This document shows positions 59,285 to 64,000 of a stretch of 64,000 nt of DNA, one piece after another. Position 1 is the stretch's first letter. Each line of letters begins with the position of its first letter. The notes beneath the pieces were generated by a model. That model made no database searches, had not been told where the DNA came from, and was given only the letters and a program-made list of their open reading frames with translations. The position numbers and the translations under genes were made by a program. The stretch lies in NCBI RefSeq assembly GCF_001514215.1, contig NZ_KQ948869.1, forward strand, positions 66,411 to 130,410, in the 5' to 3' direction. Origin of the DNA: Streptomyces bungoensis (GTDB taxonomy: Bacteria; Actinomycetota; Actinomycetes; Streptomycetales; Streptomycetaceae).

Positions 59285-59905
59285 ATGTCCTCCCAGACCT
59301 CCGCCCCGCCCCTGACACGCCCCGCGGACACCGGATCTCCGGTGCTGCCGCTGTCCCTGCCGCACTCGGTCACCGCGCTGGTGACCAACCGCCCCGACGA
59401 CCTGGCTGTGGTCGATGCGGCCGTACGGCTGGCCGCACCGCGCAAGGCACCGGTGCTGCTGGTCGCCGTCCTGCCCGCGCCGTCGAAGATCCCGGAGCGT
59501 GCCCGCGCGGACGCGCAGGCGGCCCGGGTGTTCCTGGCCCGCGTGCTGCCCCGGCTGCGTGCTGCCGGGGTCGGCTACATCCCCGTCGCCCACCGCGCCC
59601 CGGCCGACGGCGGCGGACAGATGCGGCTGCGGGCCGCAGGCGGGGTCCTCGCCTTGGCCGCTCGCCATCACTCTCCGCTGGTGGTGGCCTCCATCCGGGG
59701 ACCGGCCGGCCTGGACGCACACAGCCTGATCGAAGCTTCCGCCGTACGCGGCGGGCCCTTCGTCTACGCCGTCACCCCCACCCGCTGGACGGTCTCCGTC
59801 GCCAGCGCCGGCCTGGGGCCGGCCGACCTGTCCCCGGCCGGGGTGCGCAACGTATGGACGCTCGCCCAGCGCCGCCGGCCCGCCCCCCGCCCCGGGCAGG
59901 CGTGA
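59285..59905 (+). CDS. USP-like protein, 206 aa, second paralogue
   Basis: The same fold as the gene at 58167: SVTALVTNRPDDLAVVDAAVRLAAPRKAPVLLVAVLPAPSKIPERARADAQAARVFLARVLPRLRAAGVGYIPVAHRAPADGGGQMRLRAAGGVLALAARHHSPLVVASIRGPAGLDAHSLIEASAVRGGPFVYAVTP, with an extra C-terminal tail. ATG 59285 follows CTGAAAGGGGGTCACG. Its TGA overlaps the ATG of the 44-aa membrane peptide gene. Expected cytoplasmic; role in stress is inferred from fold and context only. Confidence 0.8.
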   Translation: MSSQTSAPPLTRPADTGSPVLPLSLPHSVTALVTNRPDDLAVVDAAVRLAAPRKAPVLLVAVLPAPSKIPERARADAQAARVFLARVLPRLRAAGVGYIPVAHRAPADGGGQMRLRAAGGVLALAARHHSPLVVASIRGPAGLDAHSLIEASAVRGGPFVYAVTPTRWTVSVASAGLGPADLSPAGVRNVWTLAQRRRPAPRPGQA

Positions 59906-60039
59906 TGAACGGCCTGCACACGCTCGCACCGTGGTGGCTGCCGGCGCTGGTGGACCTGGTCGTCGGCGGCCTGTGCGTCGCACTCGCCCTCCGCCCCGCC
60001 GCACCGCCGTGCGGCGACCCGCCTGAACCGGGGAGGTGA
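59905..60039 (+). CDS. 44-aa single-pass membrane peptide
   Basis: ATG 59905 overlaps the upstream stop as TGATG. The product MNGLHTLAPWWLPALVDLVV... has one hydrophobic helix (about residues 9-31, WWLPALVDLVVGGLCVALAL) and a short Pro-rich tail. Too small for a recognised domain. Coupling to the USP-like gene and position before the TerC-like gene suggest a membrane-associated partner. Confidence 0.6.
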   Translation: MNGLHTLAPWWLPALVDLVVGGLCVALALRPAAPPCGDPPEPGR

Positions 60040-60147
60040 ACGCCTGTGCGAACTGAATCAGCGCCCGGGCCCGGCAGCCCTCCGTAAGCCGCCAGGCCCG
60101 GGGCACCATCCTTTCCTTCACACCCAGCCCGAGGAAGCCGATCCACC

Positions 60148-61161
60148 ATGAATGAACTGTCGTTCGCCGTCCCGCTGTGGGTGTGGGCCGCGGTCACGCT
60201 CGGCATCGGCGTCATGCTCGCCGTCGACCTGATCGCCCACCGCGACAACCACGTGATTGGCTTCCGCGAGGCCGCCCTGTGGAGCGGTCTGTGGATCGCC
60301 ATCGGCCTCGGCTTCGGCCTCATCCTCTTCGCCTGGCAGGGCGGCGAGGCGTCCTCCACCTACTACGCCGGCTACCTGATCGAGAAGGCCCTCTCGATCG
60401 ACAACGTCTTCGTGTTCGCGCTGGTCTTTTCGTTCTTCGCCGTCCCCGACGCCTACCAGCACAAGGTGCTGTTCTGGGGTGTGATCGGGGCGCTGGCGGC
60501 CCGGCTGGTGTTCATCTTCATCGGCGCCGAGCTGCTGCAGGTGTTCTTCTGGACCGCCTACCTCTTCGGCGCGTTCTTGATCTGGACCGGCTGGAAGATG
60601 GCCCTCTCCAAGGACGAAGAGGTCCACCCCGACCGCAACCCGGTCGTCCGCCTGGTCAAGAAACTCATCCCCACCGACCCGCGCTTCCACGGCGGCAAGT
60701 TCTTCATCCGCGTGCATGGCAAACGCATCGCCACCCTGCTGTTCGTGGTGCTGGTCGCCGTCGAGGCCACCGACCTGATCTTCGCCGTCGACTCCGTCGC
60801 CGCCGTCCTGGCCATCACCACCAACACCTTCATCGTCTGGACCGCCAACGCCTTCGCCATCCTCGGCCTGCGCAGCCTGTACTTCTGCCTCGCCGGACTC
60901 CTGCGCCGCTTCCAGTACCTGCACTACGGGCTCGCGGTCCTGCTCGCCTTCGCCGGCGTCAAGCTCATCCTGTCCGAAACCCCCGTCGGCAAGCTGCCCA
61001 TCCCCCTCACCCTCGGTGTCATCGTCGTCACCATCACCGTCTCCATCGCCTGGTCCCTGATCGCCACCCGCGGCGGAGGCAATGACAGCGACGAGGCGAG
61101 GCACGAGGCGGACGACGTGACCGGCACCAGCCCGCACCATCAGGAAGGACGACCGTCATGA
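60148..61161 (+). CDS. TerC/Alx-family membrane protein, 337 aa
   Basis: Nine or so transmembrane helices with the TerC signature residues: YLIEKALSIDNVFVFALVFSFFAVP, WKMALSKDEEVHPDRNPVVRLVKKLIPTD, HGKRIATLLFVVLVAVEATDLIFAVDSVAAVLAITTNTFIVWTANAFAILGLRSLYF. The two Asp pairs (SIDN and TDLIFAVDS) are characteristic of the family, which is linked to Mn2+ export, metal or pH stress and tellurite resistance. ATG 60148 follows GAGGAAGCCGATCCACC. The stop overlaps the ATG of the following damaged gene. Confidence 0.95.
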   Translation: MNELSFAVPLWVWAAVTLGIGVMLAVDLIAHRDNHVIGFREAALWSGLWIAIGLGFGLILFAWQGGEASSTYYAGYLIEKALSIDNVFVFALVFSFFAVPDAYQHKVLFWGVIGALAARLVFIFIGAELLQVFFWTAYLFGAFLIWTGWKMALSKDEEVHPDRNPVVRLVKKLIPTDPRFHGGKFFIRVHGKRIATLLFVVLVAVEATDLIFAVDSVAAVLAITTNTFIVWTANAFAILGLRSLYFCLAGLLRRFQYLHYGLAVLLAFAGVKLILSETPVGKLPIPLTLGVIVVTITVSIAWSLIATRGGGNDSDEARHEADDVTGTSPHHQEGRPS

Positions 61162-61858
61162 CCACCCTCAGCCCCAGCCGCCGCAACCCACCCGCCGCAC
61201 CCTGCAGCAGGGCGTGCACGCCTACACCGTCACCGGCCGGCCGTCCGCAGGTGGCGTCCTGGCCGTCCTCACAGGCGCCCGCGCCGACGCGGACGTGGCC
61301 GCCTGCGCAGGCCAGCTGGCAGCCCGCACCGGCCGCAAGATCACCGCCGCGGTCGCCTTCCGCTCCACCGGCTTCAGCATCAACGCCCTGCTCCACCTCG
61401 CCCGCAACTGCCGCCTGACCCACCAGGCCGACGCCGTCCTCGCCCTCCACGCCGACGCTCTGATCGCCGCCGGCCACTACCGCAGCACCATCGCCGTGCT
61501 CCCGGCCCGCACCAACCCCTACCACCGCCTGCCCACCCGTACCAGCAAACGGCTCGCCCACCGCACCGGATCCGCCACCGTGATCACCTCTGTGCTCCTG
61601 CACCCGCCGGGCCAGCGCTTCACCCCCGACACAGCAGCCACCGCGGCCCGCACCGCCGACCCGCCCGCACCCTCCAGCCTCGTTGAACAGCGCGAACGCG
61701 GTGCGCACCAGGCGCGCCATGTGACCCGCCGGCAGGCCGGGCCCGGAGCCCCATTCGCCTCTCCGGTTGAACCGGCCGCCGGTAGAAAGAGGGCCACGGG
61801 ACGTCAATTGCCTCGAAGTCCCGGGGCCCTCACCCGTCTCCGTCGTCGTCGGCATTGA
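61158..61858 (+). pseudogene. Third, frameshifted alpha/beta protein gene after terC
   Basis: ATG 61158 follows AGGAAGGACGACCGTC and overlaps the terC stop, so it is the intended start (MTTLSPSRRNPPAA). A one-base indel between about 61175 and 61200 then moves the coding signal to the frame TLQQGVHAYTVTGRPSAGGVLAVLTGARADADVAACAGQLAARTGRKITAAVAFRSTGFSINALLHLARN...GHYRSTIAVLPARTNPYHR, an alpha/beta sequence that may be a distant USP relative. GTG 61214 could re-initiate it without a good site. The tail after about 61680 looks unrelated and probably reads into non-coding sequence. Confidence 0.5.
61791..61829 (+). terminator. Hairpin near the right part of the element
   Basis: GGGCCACGGGAC pairs with GTCCCGGGGCCC with one mismatch around a 15-base loop. 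Plausible end of the terC-gene operon. From 61859 to 62051 no gene is supported. Confidence 0.5.
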
Positions 61859-62051
61859 CGTCGATGACGGAGACGTCCGGATCACGAGTCTGGCAAGAGC
61901 TACGGCCATTGGTTCGCTCGCCACCAACTGGGTTGTGCCCTCCGTACGGGGATTCGTCAGCCCATGCACGGCCCGACATCTAGCCATGAAGATGCAACGG
62001 CACCTGGGCCCCAGCGTGGCCTCGGCTCAACCTGCTGAACTTGACAGAGAA

Positions 62052-62149
62052 GCCGACAGCAACACGCACATGACACAGATCAACGACAGTCTCGGCCACA
62101 CGCCCACGCACACGCACACGACACCGCAGCACCAGCTGGATCTCTGGCG
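62052..62149 (+). pseudogene. GNAT acetyltransferase gene, 3' part
   Basis: The frame GCC GAC AGC AAC ... reads ADSNTHMTQINDSLGHTPTHTHTTPQHQLDLW, the standard end of the acetyl-CoA domain (NAESNTHM..INDALGY.PTH...YQLDL in relatives). It is in the phase needed to continue LLTDIA at 56797. The frame lacks an obvious stop at the usual place and is closed by the terminator-like hairpin at 62159-62192. Confidence 0.7.
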
Positions 62150-62158
62150 GCGAACGAA

Positions 62159-62192
62159 CGGGCCGGACGTAGGCAGTGCCTCGTCCGGCCCG
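62159..62192 (+). terminator. Strong hairpin after the split GNAT gene
   Basis: Perfect 11-bp stem CGGGCCGGACG / CGTCCGGCCCG with a 12-base loop that can itself pair as AGGCA-G-TGCCT. Ancestral terminator of the acetyltransferase gene. Confidence 0.75.
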
Positions 62193-62219
62193 TCAACGCT
62201 TTCGCTCCGTGCTCTGAGG

Positions 62220-62294
62220 GGCGGGGCGGCCGGATTCGAACCGACGTCCTCCGAGATGATGTCGCGGCGCACTACCTCTGTGCTACGACCCCGC
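62220..62294 (-). tRNA. tRNA-like sequence, class I, with a weak anticodon arm
   Basis: On the reverse strand: acceptor GCGGGGT/GCCCCGC, D-arm AGCAC...GTGC, T-arm GTCGG-TTCGAAT-CCGGC and a 5-base variable loop, without CCA. The anticodon arm CCGCG-ACATCAT-CTCGG has one mismatch and C instead of T at position 33, so an isotype cannot be assigned (ATC would be read). Either a degraded tRNA or an unusual one. Confidence 0.5.
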
Positions 62295-62423
62295 CTTGCC
62301 GGTGATCCTATCGCCGTCCAAGGTGATCCACAGGGGATGAACGGAAACCGCCGCGGCCGGTTGTGCCGGGCGTGTACGGGCCGTACCGCACTGGTACGGC
62401 CCCCTGCGCGCGCGGTCGGCGGC

Positions 62424-64000
62424 TCAGGTCAGGAGGCCGGCGACCAGGGCGGCGAACTCGTCGGGGGTGGCGAGGCGGATGCCGAGCTGTTCGGCCCTGG
62501 CGCGCTTGGATCCCGCCCCCTCGCCCGCGACGACGAGCGCTGTCCTCTTGGAGACGCTGGAGGAGGAGCGACCGCCGGCCCGCTCGATGAGCTCGTTCAT
62601 CTCGTTGCGGGAGAGCTTCTCCAGGGCCCCGGTCATCGCGCCGGTGACGACCACCGCCATGCCCGCCAGCGGGCCGCCCTCCGCTGCGGCCGCGGGCGTC
62701 TCGTCGGCGGCCGGGGCAGGGGTGGCGCCCGGCTCGGTCATGGTGAGGCCCGCGGCGGCGAGCTCGTCTATGAGGGGGGCCAGTTCGGCGAGTTCCGCGA
62801 CGATCGAGGGAGCCTTTTCGGAGCCGATGCCCTCGACTCGCTGCATCGCGTCGGCGTCGGCGGCGCGGAGGGCGTCCATGGTGGCGAAGTGGCGGGCGAT
62901 ACGCCGGGACATGGAGCGGCCGGTGCCTCGCACCCCGAGCGCGCACAGCACTCGCGACAGCGGCTGCTGCTTGGCCTTCTCGATCGCGGCGAGCAGGTTG
63001 TCGGTGCTGGTCTCGCCCATCCGGTCCAGGCCCAGCAAGGCCTCGCGGGTGAGGGTGAACAGGCCGGCGAGATCGGTGATCAGGCCGGCGTCGACGAGCT
63101 GGACGACACGGGTGCGACCGAGGCCTTCGATGTCGAGCTGGTCGCGGCCGGCGGCGTACGAGAGGGAGGCGACCAGGTGGCAGTTGCGGCCCTGCGCACA
63201 CCGCCAGCGTTCCCCGCTCCTGTCGATGGCCGATCCGCAGCGCGGGCAGACTTCCGGGAACACGATGGGCTGTTCGTCGCCGGTGCGCAGGTGGGCGACC
63301 GGAGCCTCGATCCGGGGGATGACGTCGCCGGCGCGGTGGACCATGACCTGGTCGCCCAGCCGCAGGTCGCGCCGGGTGATGTCGGCCGGGTTGTGCAGGG
63401 TGGCGTAGGTGATGGTGGAGCCTTCGATGACGACCGGTTCGAGGACGCCGCGCGGGGCGATGATCCCGGTACGCCCGACGTTCCACTCCACCTCCAGCAG
63501 CCGGGTGATCTTCTCCACTGCCGGGAGCTTGTAGGCGATCGCCCACCGCGGCGCACGGGAGCCGGATCCGGCGGCCTGCTGGTCGGCGGCGAGGTCGGCC
63601 TTGATGACGATGCCGTCGATGCCGAAAGGCAGTTCGGCACGGAGCGCGGCGATCTCCTGCACCCGTGCCAGCACCTGCTGCGCGTTCTCGGCGACGGTGT
63701 CCGGGACCGCGGTGCGGGCGCTGGTGTGCACGCCGAGCTCGGCCGCCAGGCCCATCAGGTCACTGTGCGCGGCCGCGTTCAGCCGCTCCGTCAGATCCGG
63801 ATCGGTGCCGGGCAAGGGGAGCAGGCTGTAGCCGAAGAACGTCATCGGCACCGTGTAGAGGCGCTCCTTGGCCCGCAGCGTGCCCGCCGCGGCGTTGCGC
63901 GGATTGGCGAACGGCTGCCCGCCGTGGCCGGTGCGCACCTCGTTGGCGTGCTCGAACTGGGCGGTCGTCATGAGGACTTCGCCCCGGACTTCCACGGTGA
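62424..64000 (-). CDS. ligA: NAD+-dependent DNA ligase, accessory-type, 5' end outside window
   Basis: Runs off the right edge; the first ~130 residues are missing. Visible in order: adenylation-domain motifs EVRGEV, FANPRNAAAGTLR, PFGIDGIVIKAD and PRWAIAYK, an OB domain (WNVGRTGIIAPRGVLEPVVIEG..TYATLHNPADITRRDLRLGDQVMVHRAGDVIPRI), a Cys4 zinc finger (CPRCGSAIDRSGERWRCAQGRNC), helix-hairpin-helix repeats and a C-terminal BRCT domain (GMAVVVTGAMTGALEKLSRNEMNELIERAGGRSSSSVSKRTALVVAG). The sequence is more divergent than the housekeeping LigA of streptomycetes, so this is probably a second copy. Seals nicks using NAD+. Confidence 0.92.
   Translation of the reverse strand, partial: TVEVRGEVLMTTAQFEHANEVRTGHGGQPFANPRNAAAGTLRAKERLYTVPMTFFGYSLLPLPGTDPDLTERLNAAAHSDLMGLAAELGVHTSARTAVPDTVAENAQQVLARVQEIAALRAELPFGIDGIVIKADLAADQQAAGSGSRAPRWAIAYKLPAVEKITRLLEVEWNVGRTGIIAPRGVLEPVVIEGSTITYATLHNPADITRRDLRLGDQVMVHRAGDVIPRIEAPVAHLRTGDEQPIVFPEVCPRCGSAIDRSGERWRCAQGRNCHLVASLSYAAGRDQLDIEGLGRTRVVQLVDAGLITDLAGLFTLTREALLGLDRMGETSTDNLLAAIEKAKQQPLSRVLCALGVRGTGRSMSRRIARHFATMDALRAADADAMQRVEGIGSEKAPSIVAELAELAPLIDELAAAGLTMTEPGATPAPAADETPAAAAEGGPLAGMAVVVTGAMTGALEKLSRNEMNELIERAGGRSSSSVSKRTALVVAGEGAGSKRARAEQLGIRLATPDEFAALVAGLLT

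Larger units (their letters stand above)
56799..62051 (+). mobile_element. 5.25-kb insertion splitting the GNAT gene, carrying stress-gene cargo
   Basis: The GNAT reading frame stops in ...LLTDIA (GCC G at 56795-56798) and resumes at GCC GAC AGC AAC (62052 on). Joining them restores an uninterrupted frame, with GCCG present at both junctions as a possible 4-bp target duplication. The left end begins with remnants of a tyrosine-integrase module; the ends share a weak inverted similarity (TTCCCTGT at the left, TTCTCTGT in the complement of the right). The cargo is two USP-like genes, a winged-helix regulator, a 44-aa membrane peptide, a TerC-like protein and a frameshifted third gene. The integrase remains are too damaged to move it now. 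Confidence 0.72.

Noticed and set aside
61840..61900. Short frame VVVGIDVDDGD similar to an IS110-type transposase start
   Set aside because: Only about ten residues match, with no continuation; not enough to call an insertion sequence.

Overview
The window is very GC-rich with almost exclusively G/C third codon positions, frequent GTG starts, tRNA-like genes without an encoded CCA end, and typical actinomycete families (SpoIIE-type phosphatases, an ANTAR regulator, MMPL exporter, GvpA, caa3-type CtaG, RecQ with a tudor-like tail, MFS-free secretome). All of this points to a Streptomyces chromosome, probably an arm-proximal or accessory stretch, since most genes are small solitary or two- to three-gene units rather than core operons.

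Layout. 1-4.3 kb: tail of a PEKP-repeat protein, a small helical protein, a divergent TetR/MMPL-exporter pair with shared palindromes, and msrA. 4.5-11 kb: a YbdK-type carboxylate-amine ligase, a 48-aa ORF, an asparagine-synthase-like amidotransferase of the N-acetylglutaminylglutamine-amide type, an S9 peptidase and a hotdog thioesterase. 11-18.7 kb: CtaG/DUF2243 membrane pair, lipoprotein, SRAP protein, SpoIIE phosphatase, secreted peptide, RecQ helicase, ANTAR regulator with a shortened PAS. 18.8-29.6 kb: SRPBCC/alcohol dehydrogenase pair, membrane-anchored Mrr nuclease, transglutaminase-like protein, GntR/unknown/GMC oxidase operon, fructosamine-kinase-like protein, type III polyketide synthase. 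29.6-35 kb: large SpoIIE sensor phosphatase and two identical tRNA-like sequences in a 180-bp direct repeat bracketing a DsbA-like lipoprotein and a secreted S1 protease. 35-46 kb: winged-helix regulator/STAS pair, two coupled CorA genes, pntAB, a NarL-type two-component system, 2H phosphoesterase, an isolated gvpA, SGNH hydrolase and cysteine hydrolase. 47-56 kb: HTH-STAND-WD40 protein, secreted protein, Ca2+/cation exchanger, double AsnC regulator, IMPase-like protein, TetR/quinone oxidoreductase pair.

The most striking region is 56.0-62.2 kb. A GNAT acetyltransferase gene is split: its first ~260 codons end at 56798 and its last ~30 codons resume in the correct frame at 62052, with GCCG on both sides. 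The 5.25 kb between is therefore an inserted element. It begins with wrecked remains of an actinobacterial integrase-integrase-DUF6262 module and carries two homologous USP-like genes, a small winged-helix regulator, a 44-aa membrane peptide, a TerC-like membrane protein and a third, frameshifted reading frame. The two USP-like genes share a CGCGAAA/TTTCGCG palindrome in their promoters, and a homologous regulator with a related promoter lies at 35 kb. The window ends in the reverse-strand 3' part of a second-type NAD+-dependent DNA ligase.

All functional statements are by reading protein sequences and motifs; no searches were run.
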